Positions 31,826 through 41,110 are shown, numbered from the stretch's first letter. The stretch is DNA of 43,156 bases from an uncultured Bacillaceae bacterium (GCA_937934645.1 CALGYZ010000062.1:1-43156); one strand, 5' to 3'. Numbers and translations: made by a program. The notes: generated from the letters alone by a model not told the origin.

Positions 31826-33046
31826 ATGGATCCGGTAGAAATTATGTTAAACCTGAAATCCGTCACACCCTATTATCAGCCGATTATCAGCGCCGAGAGC
31901 CAAATGGTTGCCGGTTATGCTGTCATCCCTGTATTCCGCATGGATGACGGGACTGTACAAAATATTGAATGGTTCTTTAACGATCCTTCCATACCGGAAG
32001 AATTCCATCTTGAACTGGGAAAACATGTTTTGGAAAAAGCCATCCAATATCAACTGGAAACTGATCCGGAAATGGACCTGTTTTTTAACTATAATAAAAA
32101 AGTAATTATGAAAGACCGTGGAGAAAATTTGGAAAAATTCTTAGACCGGCAAATCGAAAAAGGCTTCCGGGCCGATAAATTTGTATTGCAAATCAAAGAA
32201 GATTTTAAGCAGGAAGAAATGGATTCAGCGCAAAATTTATTTAAATACTTAAAATCTTCAGGCATACGGATTGCTCTGTATGATATCGGTGAGCGGAGAG
32301 GTGGTCTTGACCGGCTTGCCTATTTAAAACCGAATATTGTGGAAATTGATGTCAGTTTTATGAAAGAAAACGAATCACCGTACTTTTACCGTGATGTTCA
32401 TTACTCACTTTCCCTTCTCTCCCAAAAAATCGGTGCATCATTATTATTTAAAGAAGTTTCAACATATAACCAGCTCAGCCATGCTTGGAGGAACGGCGGA
32501 CGATTTTACCAGGGGGATTATTTTTCACGGCCGCTTCCGGAATTTACAGAGAAATGCTTCTGCAAAGAAAAAATGGCAAAGGATTTCCGCATGATTGTTT
32601 CCTATGAACAGAAAAAAATCCACGCCCAATTGCAACTGGCAAACAGGCTGAACCAAAAACTAAAATTCGAATTGGACAAGATTCAGACCGATGAAGCTGT
32701 GGATGAGATTGCTCTAAAAACCGGCAGGGCTTGTACGAATTATACATTCCGTGTTTATATTTGCAACAGTAAAGGCTTACAACTATCGGCAAATGCCGAA
32801 AAAGATGAAGATGGCCAATGGCGGTTATATGAGGATATGCGGAATAAGAACTGGAGTTGGCGTCCATATTTTCTGGAAAATATCGTCCGGATGAAAGTGG
32901 AACAAAAAGGTATATTATCGGATTTATATACGGATATTAGCCGGAATGAACAAATTAGAACATTTTCTTATCCGTTATCCGACGACTTGTATATTTTCCT
33001 CGACATCCCCTATTCATTTTTATTTGAACAGGAAGGCTTGTTATAA
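31826..33046 (+). CDS. ykuI: YkuI-like protein with degenerate EAL domain
   Basis: 406-residue homologue of B. subtilis YkuI: EAL-like domain (about 10-240), linker helix with charged heptads (about 250-290), and a PAS-like YkuI C-terminal domain (about 295-405) with YTFRVYICNSKGLQ, KNWSWRPYFLENI and IRTFSYPLSDDLYIFLDIPYS. The fold-defining GGRFYQGDYFSRPL is retained but catalytic positions are changed: A32 for Glu of EAL, Q122 for Glu of ExxE, Y152 for the first Asp of DDFG, E173 for Lys of KID and K209 for the late Glu. Phosphodiesterase activity is therefore unlikely; a binding or scaffold role is inferred. ATG at 31826 follows GGAGGTGA. The EAL domain of the protein at 6943-9063 is an intact comparator. 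Confidence 0.9.
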   Translation: MDPVEIMLNLKSVTPYYQPIISAESQMVAGYAVIPVFRMDDGTVQNIEWFFNDPSIPEEFHLELGKHVLEKAIQYQLETDPEMDLFFNYNKKVIMKDRGENLEKFLDRQIEKGFRADKFVLQIKEDFKQEEMDSAQNLFKYLKSSGIRIALYDIGERRGGLDRLAYLKPNIVEIDVSFMKENESPYFYRDVHYSLSLLSQKIGASLLFKEVSTYNQLSHAWRNGGRFYQGDYFSRPLPEFTEKCFCKEKMAKDFRMIVSYEQKKIHAQLQLANRLNQKLKFELDKIQTDEAVDEIALKTGRACTNYTFRVYICNSKGLQLSANAEKDEDGQWRLYEDMRNKNWSWRPYFLENIVRMKVEQKGILSDLYTDISRNEQIRTFSYPLSDDLYIFLDIPYSFLFEQEGLL

Positions 33047-33048
33047 AA

Positions 33049-33089
33049 ATTCCCTCACCGTTTCAACAGCAGTCTGAAACAGTGAGGGA
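33049..33089 (-). terminator. Terminator between ykuI and the Lon-like gene
   Basis: Long stem TTCCCTCAC-x-GTTTCA / TGAAAC-x-GTGAGGGAA with a single mismatch; TTTTTA follows on the minus strand, so it best serves the Lon-like gene and may also stop ykuI. Confidence 0.75.
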
Positions 33090-33100
33090 AATATATCCGG

Positions 33101-35539
33101 CTATTTGGTTGCTTGATTCTGTTTCCTTTCTTCCACCGATTGGTACATTTTATTAAAACGTTCCTCCACTTTCGCAAAGATCGTGTTTGGCGGATATTTT
33201 CCATTTTCATCGCGGATATTTCCAGCTTTCACGCCGGTTAAGATTTCAATGCCTTCTGCAATATGACGTACCGACCATATATGGAATTTTCCTTCTTTTA
33301 CGGCTTCAATCACTTCACCATCCAGCATTAAGTTCTTAACAGTTTGTTCAGGGATGATCACTCCCTGGGTGCCGGTTAACCCTCTTTCTTTGCATATGTG
33401 GTAAAATCCTTCGATTTTTTCATTCACCCCGCCGATCGGCTGGATTTCACCCCATTGGTTAACAGATCCGGTTACAGCAATTCCCTGGTTAATCGGTACA
33501 TTGGCCAGTGACGATAGCAGGACATACAGTTCGGTACTGGACGCGCTGTCCCCGTCAATCGGTGTATACGTTTGTTCAAATGTGATGCTGGCAGAAAGGG
33601 GGATCGGCCGATTTTTTGCAAATTCACCGGATAAAAATCCGGTTAAAATCATCATGCCTTTATCATGAATCTGCCCGCTGAGCGCCGCTTCCCGCTCAAT
33701 ATTCATGATTCCACTTTTTCCCGCATACGTCTGGGCGGTGATTTTTGTCGGTATACCAAAAACGGAATCTCTCGTTCCTAAAACAGCAAGTCCATTAATT
33801 TGTCCGACTCGGAATCCGTCTGTTTCAACCATAATCGTGCCGTTTTTGATCATTTCCCGGTACATTTCGGCAATATGATTTGACCGTTGTGTTTTTTCGG
33901 AAAGGGCTTTCATGATATGTTTATCATCTACAAAGGACGCATTTTCTTTTTTCGCCCAATAACTGGATTCTACGAGAATTTTTGTGATTTCCTGAAAGCG
34001 CGTGGAAAGCTTCTTCTGATCGCTAACGAGCCGGGAACTGTAATTAATCACCCTTGTCACCGCGCGCCGGTGGAAGGGCAGTAATCCTTCCTTTTCAGCA
34101 TAATTTTTAATAAAACGGGCCATTTTCAAACAATTTTCTTTTGTTTTGTCCATTTCGGTGCCGAATTCAACCTTTACTTTAAAAAGTTTATGGAAATCTT
34201 CATCGTATGCAGATAATAAGTCGTATAAATAATAAGGACCGATAATAATTACTTTGAGATTAAGCGGGATCGGTTCCGGTCTCAATCCTGTCGTCGGTAT
34301 AATTGCCCGGTCTTCATAAGGGTTTTCAATCTGAATGCTGTTTGTCTGTAACGTCCGTTTCAACCGTGTCCAGACATTCGGCTGTGACAACAATTCCGTT
34401 GCCTGTAATATCAAATAACCGCCGTTTGCCAGGTGGAGAACTCCCGGTTTGATAAAGGTGAAATCCGTCGTCCAGTTGCCGAATGTCCCCTGATATTCCA
34501 CTTTTCCAAACAAATTGTGATATGTAGGGTTTGTTTCATAAATAACCGGAGCGCCTTTCAATCCCCGGTTGTTTACAAATAAATTAACGGTATAACGGTG
34601 GAGACGCTTTTCACTTCCCCCGCCCATTAACGTTTGGATCACATGTTCTCCGTCATCGTCACCGCTGATAAAATACGAATAATGTTCGACAACATCCCGG
34701 AAATAAGCATCTAAATAATCGATTACTTTTTGATGATCTTTATATTTTTCCTTTAACGGTTCAAACAGTCCTTCTATGGAATAAGCGGCCGTTTCCCGCG
34801 AAAATTTGTTAATGGCTTTCCTTAATTCCTCATCAATTTTCCTCATTTGGTGTACTTTTTCCTGGATTTTCTCTTCGACTAACTTTTCCCGCTCTTTCAG
34901 CAATTCTTTATTCGTTTTCGACAGTTGTTCATATTGCTGGACAGTGATCGGTCTTCCCAAAAGAAGCGGGATCGTATTAATGCCGTGCGGGGTTCTTTCG
35001 ACTCTCACCTGGTGTTCCCCGGCAAACTGATCGATTTCTTTCCACAGTTCTTCAATTTTATTCCGGTATTTTTCAATAATCATCCGTTTATTTTTTTCAA
35101 ATATTTCACTGTTAAACGTGTTCTTCAATTCCCGTTCAATATTCATCAGTAAATCTTCAATTTCCCGTTGGAAAACCTGTCCGGTTCCGGCCGGTAAATT
35201 TATAACGATCGGCATGTCCGGATTTTCAAAATTATATACGTAACACCAATCACCGGGCACTTTCCGCTTTTTGGCCAGTTTTGTCACACTGTCTAGTGTA
35301 TACGTCATTTTCCCTGTTCCCGCCGGTCCGACAACGAACAAGTTATACCCGGACTGTTCAACGGACAAACCGAATTCCATCGCCTGCTCGGCACGTTTCT
35401 GACCGATCATTTCATTGGGCACTTTTTCAAGATCATTTGTTGTTTCAAAGAGAAACGAATCCTCATTTACTTCGCTTTTCAATTTTTCAGGTGGTACACG
35501 GTAATGTGCCAAAATATTTTTATATTCATCCTGGTTCAT
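33101..35539 (-). CDS. Lon-like AAA+ ATP-dependent protease (LonB/YcbZ-type)
   Basis: 812-residue soluble AAA+ protease. Walker A GPAGTGKM at residues 71-78 lies close to the N-terminus, without the N-terminal substrate domain of LonA. A long coiled-coil insertion rich in Glu/Lys spans about 150-290, then the remaining ATPase elements (GVLHLANGGYLILQATELL, Walker B-like) follow. The Lon proteolytic domain is C-terminal, with catalytic S665 in PIDGDSASSTEL and K708 in GGVNEKIEGF, 43 residues apart as in LonA. No membrane segment is seen, unlike archaeal LonB. The start is chosen as ATG 35539 with GGGGG 6 bases upstream; 35545 is an alternative. Substrates unknown; quality control is inferred. 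Confidence 0.9.
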   Translation of the reverse strand: MNQDEYKNILAHYRVPPEKLKSEVNEDSFLFETTNDLEKVPNEMIGQKRAEQAMEFGLSVEQSGYNLFVVGPAGTGKMTYTLDSVTKLAKKRKVPGDWCYVYNFENPDMPIVINLPAGTGQVFQREIEDLLMNIERELKNTFNSEIFEKNKRMIIEKYRNKIEELWKEIDQFAGEHQVRVERTPHGINTIPLLLGRPITVQQYEQLSKTNKELLKEREKLVEEKIQEKVHQMRKIDEELRKAINKFSRETAAYSIEGLFEPLKEKYKDHQKVIDYLDAYFRDVVEHYSYFISGDDDGEHVIQTLMGGGSEKRLHRYTVNLFVNNRGLKGAPVIYETNPTYHNLFGKVEYQGTFGNWTTDFTFIKPGVLHLANGGYLILQATELLSQPNVWTRLKRTLQTNSIQIENPYEDRAIIPTTGLRPEPIPLNLKVIIIGPYYLYDLLSAYDEDFHKLFKVKVEFGTEMDKTKENCLKMARFIKNYAEKEGLLPFHRRAVTRVINYSSRLVSDQKKLSTRFQEITKILVESSYWAKKENASFVDDKHIMKALSEKTQRSNHIAEMYREMIKNGTIMVETDGFRVGQINGLAVLGTRDSVFGIPTKITAQTYAGKSGIMNIEREAALSGQIHDKGMMILTGFLSGEFAKNRPIPLSASITFEQTYTPIDGDSASSTELYVLLSSLANVPINQGIAVTGSVNQWGEIQPIGGVNEKIEGFYHICKERGLTGTQGVIIPEQTVKNLMLDGEVIEAVKEGKFHIWSVRHIAEGIEILTGVKAGNIRDENGKYPPNTIFAKVEERFNKMYQSVEERKQNQATK

Positions 35540-35769
35540 GTTCATCCCCCGCTTTCCCATTGAAGTCAATAAAAAGCTGGTATGTCCCTTTACTTACTTT
35601 TTTCGACAAATTTCAAACCGTTTCCTTCAACTTTTCTGAACGTTCATAAAACCTTAATAATCCAAAAAACTATGAATTGTCCCAGGCGGTAATGTTCCGA
35701 ACGAGGAATTTACGAAATTTTTACACAAACTTTCGTTCGATTCGAATAAAATAATATTAGAAACCTTAT

Positions 35770-36315
35770 ATGAAGGGAGCGAATATTTTCGTCAGTTTCA
35801 ACGGAACGTTCCAAAATCTGAGCAATAAGTATATGACTTTCGATCAAGTGTTCCAACATATCGTCCATTTTATGGAACGGGATCCTGCCGGCAATTACCG
35901 GCTCATGTTCGGCACCGATTCCCATGTCCATCATGATTACACAAAATTCATAACGGGCATTGTAATCCATTGCCAAACAAAAGGGGCATGGGCATGTATC
36001 CGGAAAGTAATCGTTCCGCGGAAAATTACAAACTTACACGAAAAAATATCCTATGAAACTTCGTTAACAGAAGAAGTAGTATCTTTATTTACAGAAGAAA
36101 GAAAGAACCGGCTCATCGATATTGTATTGCCTCACGTATACAAAGGGGCAAGCCTGACAATCGAAGGACATATCGACATCGGAGCCGGCCGGAAAAATAA
36201 AACCCGGGTATTTGTGAAAGAAATGGTGGCAAGGATGGAATCATACGGCATCGAGGCAAAAATCAAGCCGGACAGCTTCGTTGCAAGCAGCTATGCCAAT
36301 CGTTTCACAAAGTAA
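35770..36315 (+). CDS. ykuK: YkuK family RNase H-like protein (DUF458)
   Basis: 181-residue protein of the YkuK/DUF458 family, which has an RNase H-like fold and no established function. Visible features are MFGTDSHVHHDYTKFITGIVI (the Asp of the first strand), WACIRKVIVPRK, SLTIEGHIDIG and a C-terminal KIKPDSFVASSYANRFT. The start is uncertain: ATG at 35770 has no ribosome site, and the only good one, AAGGGAG at 35773-35779, is inside the frame and points to an ATT codon at 35785. Single gene between a divergent Lon-like gene and a terminator. Confidence 0.82.
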   Translation: MKGANIFVSFNGTFQNLSNKYMTFDQVFQHIVHFMERDPAGNYRLMFGTDSHVHHDYTKFITGIVIHCQTKGAWACIRKVIVPRKITNLHEKISYETSLTEEVVSLFTEERKNRLIDIVLPHVYKGASLTIEGHIDIGAGRKNKTRVFVKEMVARMESYGIEAKIKPDSFVASSYANRFTK

Positions 36316-36318
36316 ACA

Positions 36319-36347
36319 ACATATAGACGCGGTCTATATGTTTTTTT
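36319..36347 (+). terminator. Intrinsic terminator after ykuK
   Basis: ACATATAGAC (36319-36328) / GTCTATATGT (36332-36341) with a 3-base loop and seven Ts. Strong T run, AT-rich stem. Confidence 0.8.
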
Positions 36348-36412
36348 CTGCCAAAAACCGGTCATACCACAATATTATATGCCTATAACTCCAATTCTGA
36401 TATATTTTCATG

Positions 36413-36418
36413 TATAAT
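36413..36418 (+). promoter_or_regulatory. Possible -10 box of the men operon
   Basis: TATAAT preceded by TG two bases upstream, about 40 bases before the menF start. No good -35 hexamer at 16-18 bases, so support is weak; a second TATAAT occurs at 36430-36435. Confidence 0.35.
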
Positions 36419-36457
36419 GAATACGTAACTATAATTTGGATTGGAGTTCTGGTATAC

Positions 36458-37849
36458 ATGCTATTGACAGACAGTAAAGCTATTTCAACGGAACTGATTA
36501 ACCGGCTGAAAACAAAACAGCAAAACGTATTCAGCATTACCATACCAATCGATTGTACCGATCCGCTTGATTTTTATGATAAACTGAACGTGAACGAAAC
36601 AAGTAAGCGTTTTTATTGGAAAAGTCCAAATGAAGATTTTGCTATAGCGGGAAGCGGCAGCGCCTTGACTTTGTTTTCCGGCTCAAGCCGCGACCGCTTT
36701 GACGAAGTCCGCACACTTTGGAATGAAATTATCCAAATGGCGGAAGTAGAAAACAAAGCAAATATTCCGGGGACCGGACCGCTTATTTTTGGCGGATTTT
36801 CCTTCGATCCCCTGGCTAAAAAAGAAAAAATATGGTCAAATTACGGAGACTATTTGTTTTACTTGCCGCAGTATATGATCACGAAGTCGGACGGACAAGC
36901 CTTTTTTACATACAATACGGTCATTGACCGGTCTGTGCCGAAAGATCATATATACAAACGAATGGAAAATTATATTAGTAAACTTTCCGCCACTGTCGGT
37001 CCGGTACAGGAAGGGACAGACATTATAACATCTGAAGAGATCAGACAAGACGAATGGCTTAATGCGGTAGAAAATGTCATTGACTTGCTGAAAAGATCCG
37101 CTATGGAAAAAGTCGTCCTTGCCAGAAAAATGATCGTTAAATTTAACACACCTCCGACCTCTTCTTTTATATTAAAACAGTTACAAAACCAGCAGCCTGG
37201 AAGTTATATATTTTCATTGGAAACCGGGAGAAAATGTTTTCTCGGTGCAACACCCGAACGTCTTGTAAAGAAAACGGGAAATGAAGTGCTCTCGGCATGC
37301 GTTGCCGGTTCTGCTCCCAGAAGTGACGATAAAACAAAAGATGAAGAGCTCGGAACGGATTTATTGGGGGATCCGAAAAACCGTTATGAACATCAGCTTG
37401 TCGTTGATATGATCCGGAACGCATTACAGCCATATTGTGAAGATTTGCATATTCCGGATGAACCGGTTTTAATGAAAACACCGGCCATCCAGCACTTATT
37501 CACACCGGTTACCGGCCGTGCGAAATCCGGACAGTCCATCTTTAGCATGGCCGGAAAACTGCATCCGACTCCGGCTCTCGGCGGTGTTCCAAAAACAGAT
37601 GCGATGAAAGTCATCCGGGAAACAGAACAAATGGACAGAGGATTTTATGGCGCCCCTGTCGGCTGGACTGATTTTGAAGGAAACGGTGAATTCGCCGTCG
37701 GAATCCGTTCCGGGTTACTGAACGGAAACGAAGCGGTTTTATATGCAGGTTGCGGACTTGTTGCCGATTCCAGGCCGGAAGATGAACTGAGGGAAACCCG
37801 GACGAAGTTCCGTCCGATGTTCAACGCATTAGGAGGGGAAGAACTATGA
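36458..37849 (+). CDS. menF: Isochorismate synthase, menaquinone-specific
   Basis: 463-residue chorismate-utilising enzyme that isomerises chorismate to isochorismate, opening menaquinone synthesis. The C-terminal catalytic domain (from about 205) has MEKVVLARKM, FLGATPERLVKK, CVAGSAPRSDD, ELLGDPKNRYEHQLVVDMI, LFTPVTG, LHPTPALGGVPK and AGCGLVADSRPEDE. Operon with menD assigns it to menaquinone rather than siderophore formation. ATG at 36458 has GGAG about 11 bases upstream, slightly long. It overlaps menD by 4 bases. Confidence 0.93.
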   Translation: MLLTDSKAISTELINRLKTKQQNVFSITIPIDCTDPLDFYDKLNVNETSKRFYWKSPNEDFAIAGSGSALTLFSGSSRDRFDEVRTLWNEIIQMAEVENKANIPGTGPLIFGGFSFDPLAKKEKIWSNYGDYLFYLPQYMITKSDGQAFFTYNTVIDRSVPKDHIYKRMENYISKLSATVGPVQEGTDIITSEEIRQDEWLNAVENVIDLLKRSAMEKVVLARKMIVKFNTPPTSSFILKQLQNQQPGSYIFSLETGRKCFLGATPERLVKKTGNEVLSACVAGSAPRSDDKTKDEELGTDLLGDPKNRYEHQLVVDMIRNALQPYCEDLHIPDEPVLMKTPAIQHLFTPVTGRAKSGQSIFSMAGKLHPTPALGGVPKTDAMKVIRETEQMDRGFYGAPVGWTDFEGNGEFAVGIRSGLLNGNEAVLYAGCGLVADSRPEDELRETRTKFRPMFNALGGEEL

Positions 37850-39585
37850 CTTACCAGGAAACCATGACCGAATACTTATCCGCATTTGTTTCCGGGCTTG
37901 TTTCGACGGGGGTGAAAGATGTAGTCATCAGCCCCGGATCCCGTTCAACCCCCCTTGCTTTACTCATGGCCGAAAACCGTGAATTGGATGTGTACATAAA
38001 TATTGACGAACGTTCTTCCGGCTTTTTTGCATTGGGACTGGCAAAAGCCTCCGGGAAACCGGCTGTTTTATTATGTACTTCCGGAACAGCTGCGGCGAAT
38101 TATTATCCTGCAGTAGCCGAAGCTGATATTTCCCGCGTTCCTTTAATCGTCCTGACTGCCGACAGACCCCATGAATTAAGGGATGTCGGTGCACCACAGA
38201 CGATTGATCAAATCGGAATGTACGGTAGTCATGTCCGCTGGTTCCATGAAGCCGCCCCGCCCGGACCGGGACAAGACCGGTATGCTTTCAGTCTTGGAGT
38301 CCGGGCTGTAAAAGAAGCAACAAATTTAAACAGCGGACCGGTACACCTGAATTTTCCATTGCGGGAGCCGCTCATTCCGAACCTGGATCCCGATCCTTTC
38401 GCTAAAACATTTCAGTCTTTAGAAATTGCAACCGGAAACTTATCACTGCCGGCGGATACGATAAAAAAGATCACCGCACTAATTCAGGAAAAAGAAAAAG
38501 GATTAATCATTTGCGGGGAAATCCGTCACCCCGGTTTTTCCAAGGCTGTGCGCGAATTGGCAGCGCATACGGGCTATCCGGTTTTGGCGGATCCGCTTTC
38601 CCAATTAAGAAGCGATACCGCTGATGATCCGCATATTATTGACAGTTATGATGCCATTTTAAAAAGTGAGCAGGCGGCCGACCGGTTAAAACCGGATATA
38701 ATCATCCGTTTCGGCAGCATGCCCGTTTCCAAACCGTTAACTCTTTATTTGAAAAGATGGGCAGATATTCCACATATCATCGTTGACGGAGGCGCAGGCT
38801 GGCGGGATCCGCAAAATCTTGGCACGATGATGGTTCATTGCGATGAAGCCGCCTTCTGTAAAGAGATCACCGCACATCTTCCAAAATCCGGACGGTCCGG
38901 CTGGTTAGAAACGTGGAGCGACCTAGACCGGCTGGCAAAGAAAACGATCGCAGCCTATTTAAAAACAATCGATGATATGGATGAAGGAAAAACGGTTTAC
39001 GAATTGGCCGGACTGTTGCCGGACGGAAGCACGATTTTTGCCGGAAACAGTATGCCGATCCGGGATGTGGATACGTTTTTCCATAAAACAAACAAAACCA
39101 TTTATATTACAGGAAACCGCGGTGCAAACGGCATTGACGGTGTCCTATCAGCCGCTACGGGAGTGGCTCGATACCGCCAGCCGCTTTATCTTATCATCGG
39201 CGACCTGTCTTTTTTCCATGACCTGAACGGTTTGTTCGCCGCAAAACGGAATCATATCCCGATCAATATTATATTAATCAACAATGACGGCGGTGGAATT
39301 TTTTCATTCCTTCCCCAATCTAAACTGGACCGGCATTATGAGCTGCTGTTCGGCACACCGACCGGACTGGATTTTTCCCAAGGTGTAAAAATGTTCGGCG
39401 GAACATATGCCAAACCGGAAACCTGGGCGGAGTTCCGGAGCTTAATCAAGAAAAGCACGGAGCAAAAAGGAATCAATGTAATCGAAATCCGGACCGACCG
39501 ACAAAAAAACGTTTTATCCCACCGGAAAATGTGGGAACGGATCGGAAAAGAAATTGACTACTATTTCGGGGCGGATAAAAAATGA
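37846..39585 (+). CDS. menD: SEPHCHC synthase
   Basis: 579-residue thiamine-diphosphate enzyme adding 2-oxoglutarate-derived succinic semialdehyde to isochorismate. VISPGSRSTPLAL, NIDERSSGFFALGLAKASGKP (catalytic Glu), GTAAANYYPAV, the ThDP/metal site GDLSFFHDLNGL and NNDGGGIFSFLPQ are all present. AGGAGGGG lies inside the menF end; ATGA overlap with menF and again with menH shows coupled translation. Confidence 0.96.
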   Translation: MTYQETMTEYLSAFVSGLVSTGVKDVVISPGSRSTPLALLMAENRELDVYINIDERSSGFFALGLAKASGKPAVLLCTSGTAAANYYPAVAEADISRVPLIVLTADRPHELRDVGAPQTIDQIGMYGSHVRWFHEAAPPGPGQDRYAFSLGVRAVKEATNLNSGPVHLNFPLREPLIPNLDPDPFAKTFQSLEIATGNLSLPADTIKKITALIQEKEKGLIICGEIRHPGFSKAVRELAAHTGYPVLADPLSQLRSDTADDPHIIDSYDAILKSEQAADRLKPDIIIRFGSMPVSKPLTLYLKRWADIPHIIVDGGAGWRDPQNLGTMMVHCDEAAFCKEITAHLPKSGRSGWLETWSDLDRLAKKTIAAYLKTIDDMDEGKTVYELAGLLPDGSTIFAGNSMPIRDVDTFFHKTNKTIYITGNRGANGIDGVLSAATGVARYRQPLYLIIGDLSFFHDLNGLFAAKRNHIPINIILINNDGGGIFSFLPQSKLDRHYELLFGTPTGLDFSQGVKMFGGTYAKPETWAEFRSLIKKSTEQKGINVIEIRTDRQKNVLSHRKMWERIGKEIDYYFGADKK

Positions 39586-40379
39586 TTACACAGCTCAATG
39601 GCATCAATTACTTTTACCAAGTAACGGGAGACGGCGAACCGGTTCTGGCGTTGCACGGTTTTACGGGGGACCATACGACCTGGGACCGGAGCTGTTTAAA
39701 GAAAAAATTCCGGATCATCGCCCCGGATTTGATCGGCCACGGAAAAACAGATTCCCCCGATACGGTTGCCCGGTATGAAATGAAGCAAGCGGCAAAAGAC
39801 TTAGCCGCCCTTTTGGATCATTTAAAAATTCAAAAGGTCAATGTGCTCGGCTATTCAATGGGCGGCAGACTTGCCCTGAGTTTTGCCATGTATTATCCGG
39901 AGCGGGTAAAAAAGCTTATCTTGGAAAGCAGTTCACCGGGCTTAAAAACGGAAGCCGAACGGAACAAACGGAGAGAACAGGACAGACAGCTGGCAGAGAA
40001 AATTTTATCCAACGGCATCCATGAATTCGTTAATTACTGGGAAAAGCTGCCGTTGTTCTCCACCCAGGAAAAATTACCGGAAGAAATCCGTTCATCCATC
40101 CGCAGGCAACGCTTAAAAAATTCCCCCAAAGGCCTTGCCAACAGTTTGAAAGGAATGGGAACGGGAAAACAGCCGTCCTGGTGGAACCGGCTGCATGAAC
40201 TCAATATTCCAGTCCTGATCATATGCGGGGAGCTGGATCAAAAATTCTGCCGGATTGCCGGAGAAATGGCGGAACGTTTACCGGACTGTAAAACAGTCAT
40301 CATTCCCGGTTGCGGACATACGGTCCATGTGGAAGATCCTGCCGCTTTTGACCAGGCAGTAGAACAGTTTTTACTGTAA
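39582..40379 (+). CDS. menH: SHCHC synthase (alpha/beta hydrolase)
   Basis: 265-residue alpha/beta-hydrolase eliminating pyruvate from SEPHCHC. The triad is S92 in GYSMGG, D219 in CGELDQKF and H246 in GCGHTVHVE; oxyanion-hole LHGFTG is at 25-30. In B. subtilis menB, menE and menC follow in the operon; here a strong terminator closes the unit after menH, so these functions must be elsewhere. Confidence 0.93.
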   Translation: MITQLNGINYFYQVTGDGEPVLALHGFTGDHTTWDRSCLKKKFRIIAPDLIGHGKTDSPDTVARYEMKQAAKDLAALLDHLKIQKVNVLGYSMGGRLALSFAMYYPERVKKLILESSSPGLKTEAERNKRREQDRQLAEKILSNGIHEFVNYWEKLPLFSTQEKLPEEIRSSIRRQRLKNSPKGLANSLKGMGTGKQPSWWNRLHELNIPVLIICGELDQKFCRIAGEMAERLPDCKTVIIPGCGHTVHVEDPAAFDQAVEQFLL

Positions 40380-40387
40380 ACGAATGA

Positions 40388-40430
40388 AAGCGCGGAGAAA
40401 ACCTGAGGATTTTCTCCGCGCTTTTCTATT
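40388..40430. terminator. Bidirectional terminator between menH and sirC
   Basis: AAGCGCGGAGAAAA (40388-40401) pairs perfectly with TTTTCTCCGCGCTT (40410-40423) with TTTTCT on the plus side; the minus strand also has a short T run. Serves both convergent genes. Confidence 0.85.
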
Positions 40431-40432
40431 CA

Positions 40433-41053
40433 TTATTTTTCACTTGTTGATTTCAACCACTTCAAAAATTGTTTTTGTTTTTCCGGATGCATATATTCTT
40501 CCTGTAAAATTTCCTGCAGCCAAAAATGTTGCTCTTCTTTTCTCCGGTCCGATTGTTTTATCAGGCTTCGGCATTCGGCCAAAAAATCAACATACCGGGC
40601 ATAATCTTCATCAAAAATTTTTTCCAGTTGCCGTTTCACTTTTTTTGCCAAAAACGGGCTGGCACCGCCGGTGGAAACGGCAACAGTCAACATTCCTCTT
40701 CTTATAAAAGCGGGAAAATGGACATTTCCCGCACTGCTGGTTACCGCGTCATTAAACAGCACATGTTTTGGAATACTTTTCCTGATCTCAACCGACAATT
40801 CCGGATTGTCCGTGGCGTGGATAACGATAAAAGCTTTCTTTATATCTTCCGGTGAAAACCGTTTTTTCTTCCACGTGATTTGTCCGGTCCGAACCAGCCG
40901 CTCCAATTCACCGGTAATCTCCGGACTGATGACGGTAATGTGAGGCTTGTAGGGGATCAGCGATTGAATCCGTTTAGCCGCAATGTTCCCGCCCCCGACA
41001 ACAACTGCTTTTTTATCTTTAAGATCCAGCATCAAAGGCATGAAACCTGCCAT
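40433..41053 (-). CDS. sirC: Precorrin-2 dehydrogenase
   Basis: 206-residue NAD+-dependent enzyme oxidising precorrin-2 to sirohydrochlorin, the step between SumT and SirB. Rossmann motif VVVGGGNIAAKR at the N-terminus, NDAVTSSAGNVHFPAFIRRG and VSTGGASPFLAKKVKRQLE are characteristic of Met8P/SirC. No chelatase domain fusion; length matches Bacillus YlnF. GGAG precedes ATG 41053. It lies about 12 kb from the other siroheme genes, separated from the cys operon. Confidence 0.93.
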   Translation of the reverse strand: MAGFMPLMLDLKDKKAVVVGGGNIAAKRIQSLIPYKPHITVISPEITGELERLVRTGQITWKKKRFSPEDIKKAFIVIHATDNPELSVEIRKSIPKHVLFNDAVTSSAGNVHFPAFIRRGMLTVAVSTGGASPFLAKKVKRQLEKIFDEDYARYVDFLAECRSLIKQSDRRKEEQHFWLQEILQEEYMHPEKQKQFLKWLKSTSEK

Positions 41054-41110
41054 TTCATACTCCTTTTCTTTCCCGGTAAAGCCGCTTCAATCAGGTTCGT
41101 TTGTTTCCTC

